Positions 1 through 11,118 of a DNA stretch of 64,000 bases are shown one piece after another. A program made the position numbers and the translations under genes. The DNA is from Trichomonas vaginalis G3 (Eukaryota; Parabasalia; Trichomonadida; Trichomonadidae): NCBI RefSeq assembly GCF_026262505.1, contig NC_067206.1, positions 36,285,896 through 36,349,895 of the forward strand. Direction: 5' to 3'. How positions within the stretch are numbered: the stretch's first letter is position 1; every line of letters starts with the position of its first letter. A model generated the notes under the pieces. It saw only the letters and a program-made list of their open reading frames with translations, was not told the DNA's origin and did no database searches.

Positions 1-104
1 AAATATCAATGAAAAAGATAAAGATAAAACAACCGTTCTTCATATGGCACTATATAAATTTAACAAAAGAATGATAAAATTTCTTATTTTACATGGTGCA
101 AATA

Positions 105-1407
105 TAGGGTGTCCAAAGGTGTGTTTAGCACAAACCTGAATACTGCGAATAGAAATAAACAAGTTACATATATATAAAGTTTATTTAAATATAATCACCA
201 TTGGATTCAATCACGCGTTCGCAGCGATCGATCCAGGCTTCAAAGACACGCTTTAAATCATCATGAGAAAATTGCTCAAATTGCTCTCTTACAAAATTTT
301 CAAGATCATCTGGACTCGCGAATTCGCGTCCTTCAGCTCTCTTTTTTAGCGTGCCGAATAAATAAAAGTCAGAGGGTGCAATATCAGGTGAATAAATTGG
401 GTTTGGAACAACTTTGACATTGTTTTCCACCAAGTAATTCATTACCTTATGACTTTTGTGAACTCTTGAATTATCAAAATGAATTGCAAACTTTTGTTTT
501 TGTTGTTTGGATTTCTCAAACTCATCAGAATTGATAATTTGAGTAAGAACATTGTCAATTAGATACTGAGCATTCATCGTATTAGGTTTTTGAAGAATAT
601 CAATTGCGATGATGCCATTCACGCCCCAAAAAACCGACAACATCATCATTGGTGTGTCAATTTTTTTTTCGGGAATGTTTGCGGATTTTCATCCTTCGGG
701 ATCCACATGATTTTGGCTTCTGTTGCATATTGAAACCAAGACTCGTCCCCTGTTACTAAAAAGCGAAACTTCTTGGATTGATACGCACCCAATATAGAGA
801 GGAGCTCTTTCGAAGATTGGACTCTAGATTTTTTTTGAACTGAATTAAGGTTGTGCGGAACCCAACGTGTATACGCTAGTTTGTAGTTCAAATAATTGTG
901 CAGATAATAACTGACTGTTGTACGTGGTATCTTTGTCATCTCCTCTATCCTTCTGAGTGATGCTCTTGGGTCTTCATCTAGCGCTTGAAGAATTGCTTTG
1001 ATTTTTCTTTGATCCGGCGATTTTTTGTCAATTTTTATGATGGGCGCCTTTTTGTTCATGAAGTGATACATCCTAACATGATACGTTACAGTGGAATAGC
1101 TAGGAGCATCCATACCGAAGCATTTTACCAATGTCTCGTAGATTTTTTTACAGTCTTTGCATTTTTTTGCAAGAGCGAGGATGTTTTCTTTATGATTCAT
1201 TAAAAAAATGAAAAAAATCCCGCCAAAATTTCCCGCGAAACCGCCTCTTGTCTCAAAATTCATTTTATATCCCGGCATGGCGCCAAAATACAACATACTC
1301 ATCATATACATATATTCATATTTTTTATTATACATTTATAATCAGCATATATCTCCTTTAATAGTCTCATATAGAGCGCTGTGCTAAACGCACCTTTGGA
1401 CACCCTA
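105..1407 (-). mobile_element. Full-length mariner-family transposon (Tvmar-like)
   Basis: The element has inverted ends. The left begins TAGGGTGTCCAAAGG and the right ends CCTTTGGACACCCTA. It is flanked by TA target duplications at 103-104 and 1408-1409. The length of 1303 bp is typical of mariner. It carries one transposase gene on the minus strand and sits inside an ankyrin reading frame. A 3'-half copy in the opposite orientation lies at about 62689-63194. Mariner elements of this kind are known to be abundant in T. vaginalis. Confidence 0.93.
185..1200 (-). pseudogene. Mariner transposase, D,D34D type, frameshifted
   Basis: The ATG at 1200 (MNHKENIL) opens a mariner transposase of about 338 codons. 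The N-terminal part has a helix-turn-helix region (around IPRTTVSYYLHNYL). The first catalytic Asp is in GDESWFQY, the second in HFDNSRVH and the third in SPDIAPSDFYLF. There are 34 residues between the second and third Asp, the mariner spacing. The reading frame breaks in a run of nine A's (minus strand; plus-strand T's at 661-669). The first part therefore ends prematurely at 646 while the second part continues in another frame to 185. All catalytic residues survive across the two frames, so the copy looks young but inactive unless slippage occurs. Confidence 0.9.
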
Positions 1408-1879
1408 TATCAATGAAAAAGATAAAAATGGAGAAACTGCTCTTCAAATTGCAAAACGATATCATGACAAAGAAATAGTAAAATTTCTTATTTCACGTGG
1501 TGCAAAATAGTCAACTTATCTGGAAAACTTTTATGCATAGTTATGTATGTCTCTAACTCATTTGTAGAATACGAAAATCTTAACAATCTTATCAGACTAA
1601 ATTTTTTCTTAAAAGCATTTATTTCGGACTATTTTCGGTTTTTTATCCAGATTTCCCATCGTTTTTCCCTCATGATTAATATGACGCAGTTGGTATTCAA
1701 AATTGAATAATTTATTTGCCAAGTCATTGTGAATGCATTTTTTCACTACTCTGATTGCATAGATTATCAAATCAGTATATCCTAGCTAATGTATAGCATA
1801 TTCTCTTGTAGAAATCCTGATCTAAATTGTCAGTGTATCACAAAAACAAAAGTGACGTTTAAAATTTTGGAAAAAAAGC

Positions 1880-3223
1880 ATGGATGATGAAATTTCAGCC
1901 CAACTCTTTGAATTAATAAAAGAAGATCAAGTAGATGGAGTAGCAGAAATCATAGAATCAAATATTGATCCAAATGAAAGCTTTAATTCTATTCCTGAAG
2001 GAAATTTATGCTTTGGAATATTACCAATTCCATTTCTTAATGTTGCATGTTCCTATGGTGCTGTCAATACAGTAAATTATCTTATTGAAATTGGTGCAAG
2101 TCCAGATATGGTTGATGGAAATGGAAATACAGCCTTTATTGCTGCTGCAAGTTCAGGAAATACCGATATAGGCAATATTTTATTATCTAACGGATCTTCA
2201 TTAGATGAAAAAAACTTAAATAATGTTACTGCACTTCATATTGCTGCTCAATACGGAAATACACAATTTTGCGATAGCATATTGCAATGTGCAGGAATTG
2301 AAGCAATAAATTTACTAAATTTCAAGGATTCAGAATATCAAACTCCAATATTTTACTCTGCATACAAAAATCAACTTGAAACAACAGAATATCTTTGTTC
2401 TGTAGGAGCGGATTGTCGAACACTCGACATTAATGGCAATTCTGTTATTCATGTCGCTATTCAAAACGGAGCCATCGAAATTGCAATGAAACTACTGCAA
2501 AACACCCAATTCCCTATTAATATAATCAATCACAAGAAGATGACAGTCCTTCTTGAAGCAGCTCTCACTGGAAATTTGGAATTATTTACTTTAATAGTCA
2601 GTAAAGGCGCGAATCCCTTTGTCCTTGATATACATAATGACAATATAGTGATTCTTGCAGCGATATCTGGCAATTACTTCCTTCTAGACTATATTCTGGT
2701 GCAGGGAGGTTTCAATCTCGACCACCAGAACGATTATGGCTATACTGCCTTGCACTATGCAGCTGCATATGGACCTCTCAATAATGTTAAGAGGCTGATA
2801 GCCGCTGGTTGTCATTCAATTAATAATAATAATTCTGGATGGTGTCCGATTCACTTAGCCATCAAACATCAGCATGCTGACATTGTGGAATACATGTTGC
2901 ATCTCCCAGATTTAAATCCTACGCTAACGGCTCCCGGATTTTTGACTTCATTGCATCTTGCAGCAAGAATTCCTAACTATAATATACTAAATATGATTCT
3001 TCAGACCAATAACTATGACACCAATATTCCAGATTCGATTGGATGGTCTGCTTTGCATTATGCAGCTTCAAAAGGTTCTTTAAAGATGATTCAACTGCTT
3101 CTTGGAGCAAAAGGTGATCCTCATAGTCCTGATAATGAAGGAAGAACTGTTTATGATATTCTTCGCGCAAGAGGTTCAACAAAAATTTTGAATTTTGTTT
3201 TGAAAAATTATCCTGAAAATTAA
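1880..3223 (+). CDS. Ankyrin-repeat protein, 447 aa
   Basis: This intact frame is built almost wholly of ankyrin repeats of 31-35 residues. Recognisable cores are TAFIAAASSGN, TALHIAAQYGN, SVIHVAIQNGA, TALHYAAAYGP, PIHLAIKHQHA, SLHLAARIPN and SALHYAASKGS, about eleven repeats in all. There is no signal peptide or membrane segment, so a cytosolic scaffold is likely. The first 35 residues form a non-canonical helical cap. ATG 1880 is the first ATG in the frame. It lies downstream of a mariner-split ankyrin gene end and a further gene remnant is at 21361-21616, consistent with the large ankyrin family of trichomonads. The specific partner and pathway are unknown. Confidence 0.9.
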   Translation: MDDEISAQLFELIKEDQVDGVAEIIESNIDPNESFNSIPEGNLCFGILPIPFLNVACSYGAVNTVNYLIEIGASPDMVDGNGNTAFIAAASSGNTDIGNILLSNGSSLDEKNLNNVTALHIAAQYGNTQFCDSILQCAGIEAINLLNFKDSEYQTPIFYSAYKNQLETTEYLCSVGADCRTLDINGNSVIHVAIQNGAIEIAMKLLQNTQFPINIINHKKMTVLLEAALTGNLELFTLIVSKGANPFVLDIHNDNIVILAAISGNYFLLDYILVQGGFNLDHQNDYGYTALHYAAAYGPLNNVKRLIAAGCHSINNNNSGWCPIHLAIKHQHADIVEYMLHLPDLNPTLTAPGFLTSLHLAARIPNYNILNMILQTNNYDTNIPDSIGWSALHYAASKGSLKMIQLLLGAKGDPHSPDNEGRTVYDILRARGSTKILNFVLKNYPEN

Positions 3224-3266
3224 TCTTCAGGAAATATATATTATTGTTTTGTTATTGTATAAATAT

Positions 3267-3573
3267 TATTTGGTAAAAAGGAGGAACTCATTTTTTAGAC
3301 CAAAAAAGTGGTATCTGATCATTGAAAGGGAATTGATCCACATTATTAGTATGAAACAATGATATACTAGGGACTAAAGAATATTAATAGTACAAAAACC
3401 CAATTATTCGATGTTCAACTCATCATATCTTGCATTAAAGTTGATACCTTTATTTTTTCGAAACCATTCTATGAGTCCATACACACTATTACTATACTTC
3501 ATATGTCAAGCATAATGGGAACAATCTTGGTCGATACCTTTGTTGTCGACGAAGTTCCTCCCTTTATTTGGTA
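3267..3573. mobile_element. 289-bp MITE with 9-bp target duplication
   Basis: Two copies of TATTTGGTA, at 3267-3275 and 3565-3573, flank bases 3276-3564. The enclosed ends are inverted: AAAAGGAGGAACT on the left, and AAGGGAGGAACTTC when the right end is read on the minus strand. No reading frame of note lies inside. A 9-bp duplication with short inverted ends and no coding capacity is what a non-autonomous Mutator-like element would leave; the family assignment is inference. The rest of 3224-3973 is AT-rich, with no gene seen. Confidence 0.6.
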
Positions 3574-3973
3574 TATTTTATCTTCTATTTTCTTATCAAA
3601 TAAAAATATTCATCAAATTCTTATAATAATTCATAGTTTTAATTGATGGAATTCAAATTTAATGTTTTTGATATTAATAAACCCAAGAAACTATAGGGCA
3701 ATTCAACATTAAAATTTAAAACATTAAATTCATTAATTTTTGATGAGTACATTTCTCTAATTATATTCAGTCACTAATTAGAGTTGTATTTTGTGGTTAC
3801 GGAAGGCTAATAAGTTTATTTTACTATTGATTTTGATTTATGATTGTTGTAATCATCATATTATTGGAAATCAATGAACGGAAATGATATTTTGCGAACT
3901 AAATATTGAGGCCACGAGATAAAATCGGACTTTTATTTTTAACCTTTTCAGAATTTTTGTCAAAAAAATTTAA

Positions 3974-5925
3974 ATGATTTTTTGGTTTTTTCTCTTTTAT
4001 CAGCCCATAGAGATCATTTCCGATGTATGCATGATGTTATGTTCAAAGATCTAAAGCTAGAAGAAGTGAAAGTTCCAATTAAACACACGTTAAGTACTGT
4101 GAAACAGCCATTAAGAGTTAATTTTGATCTTGATCAACTTGAAAACGGAAGAGATAGTAACCAATGTACAAAGGTTGGTGAACGGAAGTTTAATGGATAT
4201 AACACAGAAACATGTGCTGAAGATGATATCATGACTCCAGAAAAACTTAGTATTATTAAAGCAACATTCGCTAATGTACAACAGCATCTTTCCGAACTAC
4301 TTAAAGTCGATAGAAGTACATCAATGAGCTCGTTACACGATGTTCGAATCATTGTTAATGCGCGACCATATGGAGATACAGATGTTCTTGCCGCTGCAGC
4401 AGCAACTAGATACGAATATACTCAACATAGGCCAATAGAAGGCCAAATGTACTTAAATCCAAAAGAAATTCCAAAACATCCTTTGTCAAAAGACAGCGAA
4501 GTTCGATTTTTCTACGATGTACTTGTTCATGAAACGTTCCACGTGCTTGGAATTGCAAATAATCTTTTTCATAGGTGGAAAGATCCAGCAACTCGCGATA
4601 ACTACAAGAATATGTTCGTAGATTACGAAGATCCGAAATACCCTGGTAAAAAATTCCGTTTTTTCCAAACTCCAAACGCAATTAAAGTTGCTCAAAGAAG
4701 ATTTGGTCGAAAAACATTACCAAATGGAAAACCATTAGGTATAGAACTCGAACTCCTTGGTGGAGGTGGTACAGAAGGTTCTCACATCAAAGGTCGAGCT
4801 TATTACAACGAAATTATGTCAGGAATTTCACTTCCTCCGGAACGAATCTCCGACATCACTCTTGCACTTCTTGAAGATACAGGATGGTACGAAGCCAACT
4901 ATTCCATGGCAGAACCACTTGCTTGGGGCGATGGAAAAAGTTTTTCTGACAAAGAAATGTCAGATTTTCCATTAACTCCTCCTGATGAATTCCCAGACAA
5001 TTACATCTGTCCGCCTTACAAGAACAAAGAGTATCTTTGCAACTACGATTACACAGGTGTCAGCGAATGTGGAGTTCCTTTGTATGTTCCAAATTGCGAT
5101 AAACCGCAAGAACAAGATGAAAAAGAAATTTGCAGCGCAAGGGAATGGTATGATTCTGATAATTCACATTGGTTCGGTCCTTCTGACGTGTTTGATTACA
5201 TGAAGATCCTCAAGGCGAGAGAATGACTCTTGTGCGGTGCTGAATGGTCAAAAACTTTAGTTAATGAATCAATAAATTCGATGATGACTTTTGGAAAAGA
5301 TTCTACATGCAGCGAAATCGTTTTGGATACTAATAATAGTTTCAAGAGATTGGCTGGATGTTATAGATCTCAATGCCTTGAAAATGGAACTGTTTTGAAG
5401 TTGAAATTGTCAAACGAAGAAGAAATTCTTTGTTCGAGAAAAGGTGAAATTAAATACATTGGAAATCTTTCAATTATTTGTCAAGATCCGAAATTGGTTT
5501 GTCAAATGAGAGATTTCAACAGCCAAAGAGTTGTTTCTCCTCATGAACCACAAACAACTCCTTCTCCAACAACTATTCCTACTCCTCATCCAACAAAAAC
5601 AATAATCCCTACTCCAAAACAAACAATATCTTTGACTCCAATTCCAACAAAAATTTTGACACCAAATTTGACACCAAAAATAACTGAAAATAATGAGTTT
5701 AATAATAATAGTACAGTTGTTGCGGAAAAAGAAAAGAATGGACTGTTGACAAGTGTTATTGTTTTGTCTTGTTTGATGATTTTAATGGTAATAGGAATCT
5801 CCATTTTGGTGATTGTTCTTTGCAGAAGCAAAAAAGAAATTCAACCAGAAAATGATATTTCCGAAGTTTTAGTTCCAAAACCTGATGGAGAAAAATTGGA
5901 AATCGATGCTGGTGAGCAATTATAA
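3974..5925 (+). pseudogene. GP63-like (leishmanolysin, M8) surface metalloprotease, broken
   Basis: GP63-like proteases are zinc endopeptidases of the parasite surface. The active-site motif HETFH is present near nucleotide 4530. A downstream His in GSHIKG and the Met-turn EIMSG (about 4780-4820) complete the usual ligand set. Cys-rich segments follow, then a Thr/Pro linker (about 5540-5660), one membrane segment (about 5745-5820) and a short acidic tail. There are two lesions. The ATG at 3974 and its hydrophobic leader are out of frame with the body because of the T-run at 3978-3983. A TGA at 5224-5226 stops the body before the C-terminal third, which stays open in the same frame to 5925. 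Full organisation therefore survives but the gene is probably dead. Confidence 0.85.
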
Positions 5926-5994
5926 TATCTTAATTTTGTTTGTATAAATAAATTTCATTAATATTAACATATATACATAGATAAATTTTTATTA

Positions 5995-8900
5995 TTATAA
6001 CAAATAAGGATTATCATTCATAAAATTAGCAAATGGTTGAGTATTTTCTGTCTGTTGGTTGTTTTGGTAACTTTGTGGTTGATTGTAACCAACAAATTGT
6101 TGCGCATTTACTTGTTGATTTACTGTTTGAATATAACTAACGAATTGTTGTGTGTTTTGTTGATTTTGTATTTGGTTGTAACCAACAAATTGTTGCGTGT
6201 TTTGTTGATTTTGATTATATCCAACAAATTGTTGGATATTTTGTTGATAATTTGTTGAAACTTGGTTAATAACTTGTTGATTGCTTAATTCAAATGATGG
6301 AATTGAGTTCTTGATGACATTTGATGGATTAATTGATGTAATGTCATTATTTTTAGTTATCATATTTTTAATCATTTGAAATGACTTGTTGAATTCCTTG
6401 ATTATTTCGTTTGTATCATTATTAGAACTAAGATGATATTTCTCTAATTCTGAATATAATTTTATTGCATAATCTTCACTTATTAATTGCTTTTTGATTA
6501 ATAAAGGTAAAAATGAACATAAATAAAGCGCATAATCAATATCCAATGTTCGATTTTCATTAATAACTAAATAATCATTAGTTGCAAAATCACCAAAATC
6601 AAACGAAAATGATTCAACAGATTTCATATCAATATTCTTTGAATTAACTATTGTAATATTATTCTTTGTGAACATAATTACATCATTTTCTTTGAAAGAT
6701 TTCTCAAACATCATGCATTCTACTGGCGAAAACTTGGTCACGCCTGAAATTGAAAATGCAGCTTCTTTCAATTTCTTTCCATTCATTGGGAATCTCAAGA
6801 AACCTCTCATTGATATTATCATGTTAACTCTATCTTGAAAATACTTAATAACTGTATTTTTAAGATCCTCTTTTGGTTTTTCTTCGCGAATAAATTTGAA
6901 GAAAATCGAACAAAAATCATCAAGATTTTTGTAATCAGAAAGAATCTCATTGATATAAGTCACATCTTGAGATATTGGAATCCATGTGAATCTCCATTTC
7001 ATATTATCATCATTGTTTGGATCAAAATCAAAGTCACATAATCTTGCGCAAATTTTCCTCATTGTTCTTGGATTAAATTCATCTTTTTTGATGATTCTAA
7101 TTTTGTCATTGTTTTCAAGAACTAGGAAACAAAAGTTTGTAACATTTGGTGGATAAATGTTCTCGTATTTGAATTTGACATGTGTCTGGCAATTGGGTTC
7201 ATCATAAGAAATGAAATTGTAATTAAAACAACTCAAAACAATGAATTTATATTTTGGTTTTTGTATAAATTCATTTGGTTTAATTGGCTTGAAAATGTTA
7301 TCATCAATATCATAATACAAACAAGGAATTGTATTAAGTTCTTCATATTCAAATCTGCAGCATATTTCATTATTGTTTTCTATGATTTCAAGCTGAGTAT
7401 TGATGACTTCAAATCGGAAAGTTTTTGTTTCTTTTTCAGAAGTAAAAACAATTTCAATGAAAACTTGTTTTCTTGAAGTTGTTTTGAAGGCGTAACTAAA
7501 TGTTAATATATTGTTCTTGTAAGAATGTTGGTTAAAGAATATCTTATTGCTTGGATTAAATGTAATTTGATATTTTGATTCATCATATCCTTTGATGTAA
7601 AAATTACAATAAGTAGCATAGAAACCGGCAAATATTTTGTCTGTTTTACAAAATTGTCTCAATCCTGGATGGAAATAAAACATTTCTAAGCTATCAGTGC
7701 TGTCACTTGGATAGAAATTTATTCCTGTGTACATTGAGTTTTGTTTGGACAAATAAACAACAACACCAAAACTTGATTTTTCTTTGATTTCAAGTTCTGA
7801 ATTTTCGTTTAATGAAGCGTTTCCATAGATTTCTATTTGATTTTTGAGTTCATTAAATTTAGAATCAAAGGAATTGATCTTGAATGGTTTTTCGATACTA
7901 TTAAATGATGTAAATGGTCTTTGTGTTTGTTGATCAATTGAAAACTGTAATCCGGGAATAGAAACATAACAAATAGTATCAATAACATTGAATTTGAAAT
8001 CAAATGGGAAAATAAAATTATTGATCATGATGTTTCCTTTGTATTCGAAATCTCCTTTGATGAAATTGTTGAAATAAACATAAAATGTGATCAAACAATT
8101 GTTGTATGAATATCGAATACAATTGTTTAATTCGGGACTATTTTGGATATATGGGATTTCATTAAAACAACTAAAATATCTGATGTAGATTTCAAATGGA
8201 GTGTACTGAATATCATTAACATCTCTTGCATTGATTTCAATCTTTGAAAAGTTTGAAATGAACTTATCTCCAATTCTTTTTACATAAAGATAATCGACAC
8301 CTTTGTATTTTAATTTATCAGATTCAACTTGATTTTTAATTGGTTGAAATGGAATTAAAACGGGCTTCTTTTCTGTAGGAATAGATTGCTTTTGTTCTTC
8401 TGCTTTTTCTTGTTGAATTGAACCAATATTTTGTTGTGTTGAATCATGCAAACTTTGTTGTTTTGATAATTCATCTTTCTTTATAATTTCAGGTTTCTGT
8501 TGATTATATAATTCATCCTTCTTTATAATTTCAGTTTTCGTTTGATTTGATAATTCTTCTTTCTTTATAATTTCAGGTTTCTGTTGATTAGATAATTCAT
8601 CTTTCTTTATAATTTCAGGTTTCTGTTGATTAGATAATTCATCTTTCTTTATAATTTCAGTTTTCGTTTGATTTGAAAATTCTTCTTTCGCTACAAGATC
8701 ATTTATCTTTTGTTTATTATAAACATCATTTGGTTTTTCTTCTTTTTCTTGATTATTAGTATTTGTTTCTATTTCTTTCAAGATTTTATCAATTGGAATT
8801 TCCTCTTTCTTTTCATCTACAACTTCTAGGAACATATCCTTGTAGAAAACTTCAATATCCTGGTTACAAACTTTGACTGCCTTATCAAAAGTTGATTTCA

Positions 8901-11118
8901 GATCAGAAAATGAACACTTTATTGGTTTGTAACATATAGGAAATTTGACAGAAATTAAATTTCCAGGCGGTGCAGTAGAGTATCTTGGTTGTTTTCCTCC
9001 ATCTTCAAAAATAAAGATATGAAAAAGTGATCTATATTCCTTTTTTGTAAAATCTTTGTTATCATATACAACCAATTCCGGACTATCGCTGTAGAAAATA
9101 GTGAATTCCTTAGTCATTGATTCATCAAATTGACCTCGCTGATCTGCATCAATAATCATTTCGAATAATTCTTTCTTATTGGCTTTGTTATATTTTAATT
9201 CATCCTCATCTTCACTTTCAAAAAATAAAGGAATTTTTTCAAACCAGTATCGTAATTTTGAAAAATAAGTAATTACCAAATTTAATTGATATTTTTGATA
9301 GGATTCACCTGCAGCTTTCCTGTCAAAGAGATTGATCAGTAACGCTTTGCCAATAGTTTCTTTTGGTTTTTTGATTTCTTCCATAATTTTTGCTTGTTTG
9401 ATCTTTTTTGGATCAAATGATTTTTCATAGTTTGAATAGAGCTTAACAGAATTGCAGGAACCTTGTAATAATTTATCGCAGCAGTCAATTAAGAATTGTT
9501 CAAAAACATCTTTTTTAATTTTAGCTTTCTTAGTTAGTTTTTTGAAATTCTGCATTAGAAAAGTTATAGAATCATATGAATTAGTCAGAGCTATCTTCTT
9601 GAATAATAAAGATCTTGCTGCCTCTGAAATTTCAGGAAGACCTTTCATCATATCAAAGAATTTATTTATTATTTTGTTATTATTAATGTCATTGACACGA
9701 GAGTAAATTGTAGATAAAGAAAGTCCATCTGAAATATCTTTGTTTGGAAGCTTGAGAACATAATCATGTGGTAAAACATTCCATAAGAAATTAAAGCAAT
9801 TAAGGAACTGTTTGGAAACAAATTTCATGTTTTTGATTTCATTTGAAATCTCTTCAAGAGATTTGTCAGGAATCTTTAAATTATTTGTTGTATCTCTGAT
9901 TTTCTCTAACGCTTGGATCATTTCTTCTCTGAAATCAATAAAATATTCTCCATATTTTATTAACTCTGGGAATAATGCAAAAATTGTTAAAACAGAATCC
10001 ATTTCTTTGTTTTTATACTGCTCTATCAAGTAATTGATTGATGAAACTTTTGCAATATCAACTAAATAATCATAATTATCTGCTTCATTATCATAAGTGA
10101 AATCTACGGTAACAGATCTGTTTTCTTTAATGAAACTAATGTAGTTTGTTATATTTGCAGATAGATTAGTTTTTTCATCAAAAAATATCAATAATTTGTA
10201 ATAAACGTTTTTATCAATTTGCTCAAGAAGTGGAATGACATTCTTGTTATTGTTTGTATGAAATAACAGAGAGAGAGCTGAATAAACATTTGTGTACTTA
10301 TGATACTCTGTTGCATCACAAATATATTCAAGGAAATAAAAGATTTGTGATATTATTTCCGGATTTTTTGCATTTGATATTTGATCAACAACTTGGAATA
10401 CAAAATTCTTCGTGCTGAGATATTCATCAAAATGGAATTGAAAATCTTTCTTGAAGTATCTCAATCCGACGATTTGATCAAGAGGAGCTTTTAATTCAAA
10501 ATTTTCTTTGAAATCGATACCTTTAAACAAAAATTTATAATCTGGGTGCACTATATTTCCGACCTGAACTGAACAACGTGTTTTATCAATAGTCCAAAAT
10601 ATAAATCCGTTATCTGGTGGTCTGAATCGTAGGTTAAATTGAATGATTTCAGGCGAAAAACCAGTTGAAATTATTGTTTCTGTGATTATTTTGCAAATAT
10701 TATAGTAAGCTGAATTTTTCCTAAACAGTATACCATAATAATCATATATATTTTCCTTGATAATATATAAAATTGTTGATATGTCATCACCTTGTTTATG
10801 TAATTTCTTCAACTCGAAGAAGCGTCTTATGACATGAGTTGGAAAAAAATACCTCGAATTTGATAAATATTTAAAAACTTGGTAATCAATTGATAAATTT
10901 TTTGCTCTTGTAGCTAGAAATTCATGAATAACATTGTACAATACGGTTTTTTCGGGAAATAGATCTTGGTTTCCTTCAAAAAATAATTCTATTTGTTCTG
11001 AAGAATATTGGGCAATGGATTTGAAATCATCAAACGATAAATTCTGTTTCAGCATTAACGATCTTATATGGTCATTTTGTTTGTTCGTAAGCCTCTTTTG
11101 AATGGCAGGTGCATACAT
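5995..11118 (-). CDS. Large protein of unknown function, 1707 aa
   Basis: This uninterrupted 5.1-kb frame starts at ATG 11118 (MYAPAIQKRL) and has no signal peptide or membrane segment. Residues 1 to about 730 are helical and Lys/Asp/Asn-rich. A charged low-complexity region near residues 810-890 contains tandem 14-residue repeats (EIIKKDELSNQQKP type). A further mixed alpha/beta region follows. The last 120 residues are Gln/Asn-rich with repeats of QQFVGYNQ, a prion-like composition. No catalytic motif was recognised. Codon use is AT-rich and uniform, and the length of the open frame argues that it is expressed. It is divergent from the nucleoside phosphorylase gene. A family search is needed; no function is proposed. 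Confidence 0.8.
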   Translation of the reverse strand: MYAPAIQKRLTNKQNDHIRSLMLKQNLSFDDFKSIAQYSSEQIELFFEGNQDLFPEKTVLYNVIHEFLATRAKNLSIDYQVFKYLSNSRYFFPTHVIRRFFELKKLHKQGDDISTILYIIKENIYDYYGILFRKNSAYYNICKIITETIISTGFSPEIIQFNLRFRPPDNGFIFWTIDKTRCSVQVGNIVHPDYKFLFKGIDFKENFELKAPLDQIVGLRYFKKDFQFHFDEYLSTKNFVFQVVDQISNAKNPEIISQIFYFLEYICDATEYHKYTNVYSALSLLFHTNNNKNVIPLLEQIDKNVYYKLLIFFDEKTNLSANITNYISFIKENRSVTVDFTYDNEADNYDYLVDIAKVSSINYLIEQYKNKEMDSVLTIFALFPELIKYGEYFIDFREEMIQALEKIRDTTNNLKIPDKSLEEISNEIKNMKFVSKQFLNCFNFLWNVLPHDYVLKLPNKDISDGLSLSTIYSRVNDINNNKIINKFFDMMKGLPEISEAARSLLFKKIALTNSYDSITFLMQNFKKLTKKAKIKKDVFEQFLIDCCDKLLQGSCNSVKLYSNYEKSFDPKKIKQAKIMEEIKKPKETIGKALLINLFDRKAAGESYQKYQLNLVITYFSKLRYWFEKIPLFFESEDEDELKYNKANKKELFEMIIDADQRGQFDESMTKEFTIFYSDSPELVVYDNKDFTKKEYRSLFHIFIFEDGGKQPRYSTAPPGNLISVKFPICYKPIKCSFSDLKSTFDKAVKVCNQDIEVFYKDMFLEVVDEKKEEIPIDKILKEIETNTNNQEKEEKPNDVYNKQKINDLVAKEEFSNQTKTEIIKKDELSNQQKPEIIKKDELSNQQKPEIIKKEELSNQTKTEIIKKDELYNQQKPEIIKKDELSKQQSLHDSTQQNIGSIQQEKAEEQKQSIPTEKKPVLIPFQPIKNQVESDKLKYKGVDYLYVKRIGDKFISNFSKIEINARDVNDIQYTPFEIYIRYFSCFNEIPYIQNSPELNNCIRYSYNNCLITFYVYFNNFIKGDFEYKGNIMINNFIFPFDFKFNVIDTICYVSIPGLQFSIDQQTQRPFTSFNSIEKPFKINSFDSKFNELKNQIEIYGNASLNENSELEIKEKSSFGVVVYLSKQNSMYTGINFYPSDSTDSLEMFYFHPGLRQFCKTDKIFAGFYATYCNFYIKGYDESKYQITFNPSNKIFFNQHSYKNNILTFSYAFKTTSRKQVFIEIVFTSEKETKTFRFEVINTQLEIIENNNEICCRFEYEELNTIPCLYYDIDDNIFKPIKPNEFIQKPKYKFIVLSCFNYNFISYDEPNCQTHVKFKYENIYPPNVTNFCFLVLENNDKIRIIKKDEFNPRTMRKICARLCDFDFDPNNDDNMKWRFTWIPISQDVTYINEILSDYKNLDDFCSIFFKFIREEKPKEDLKNTVIKYFQDRVNMIISMRGFLRFPMNGKKLKEAAFSISGVTKFSPVECMMFEKSFKENDVIMFTKNNITIVNSKNIDMKSVESFSFDFGDFATNDYLVINENRTLDIDYALYLCSFLPLLIKKQLISEDYAIKLYSELEKYHLSSNNDTNEIIKEFNKSFQMIKNMITKNNDITSINPSNVIKNSIPSFELSNQQVINQVSTNYQQNIQQFVGYNQNQQNTQQFVGYNQIQNQQNTQQFVSYIQTVNQQVNAQQFVGYNQPQSYQNNQQTENTQPFANFMNDNPYLL
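6037..6260 (-). repeat. Degenerate Gln-rich coding repeat (QQFVGYNQ units)
   Basis: About five imperfect copies of a coding unit for QQFVGYNQ, with variants QFVSYIQ and QQVNAQQ, lie at the C-terminus of the 1707-residue protein. The units differ at many positions, so this is an older expansion than the 42-bp repeat upstream in the same gene. Confidence 0.75.
8458..8690 (-). repeat. 42-bp tandem repeat inside the 1707-aa gene
   Basis: Five full units and one partial unit of 42 bp encode EEFSNQTKTEIIKK, DELSNQQKPEIIKK (twice), EELSNQTKTEIIKK, DELYNQQKPEIIKK and a partial unit. The unit length is a multiple of three, so copy-number change keeps the frame. The product is a charged, probably coiled or extended linker. 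Confidence 0.88.

Larger units (their letters stand above)
1..1510 (+). pseudogene. Ankyrin-repeat gene end, split by a mariner insertion
   Basis: Bases 2-104 encode an ankyrin-type stretch (NINEKDKD, then TVLHMAL and FLILHGANI). The same pattern resumes at 1410 (NINEKDKNGETALQIAK, then FLISRGAK) and ends at a TAG at 1508-1510. The mariner element at 105-1407 lies between them. If the element and one TA are ignored, the two sides are in the same frame inside a GAN-I-NEKD repeat junction, so the gene was intact before insertion. The 5' part lies outside the window. Ankyrin repeats mediate protein binding; the partner cannot be inferred. The call rests on the repeat consensus. Confidence 0.85.
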
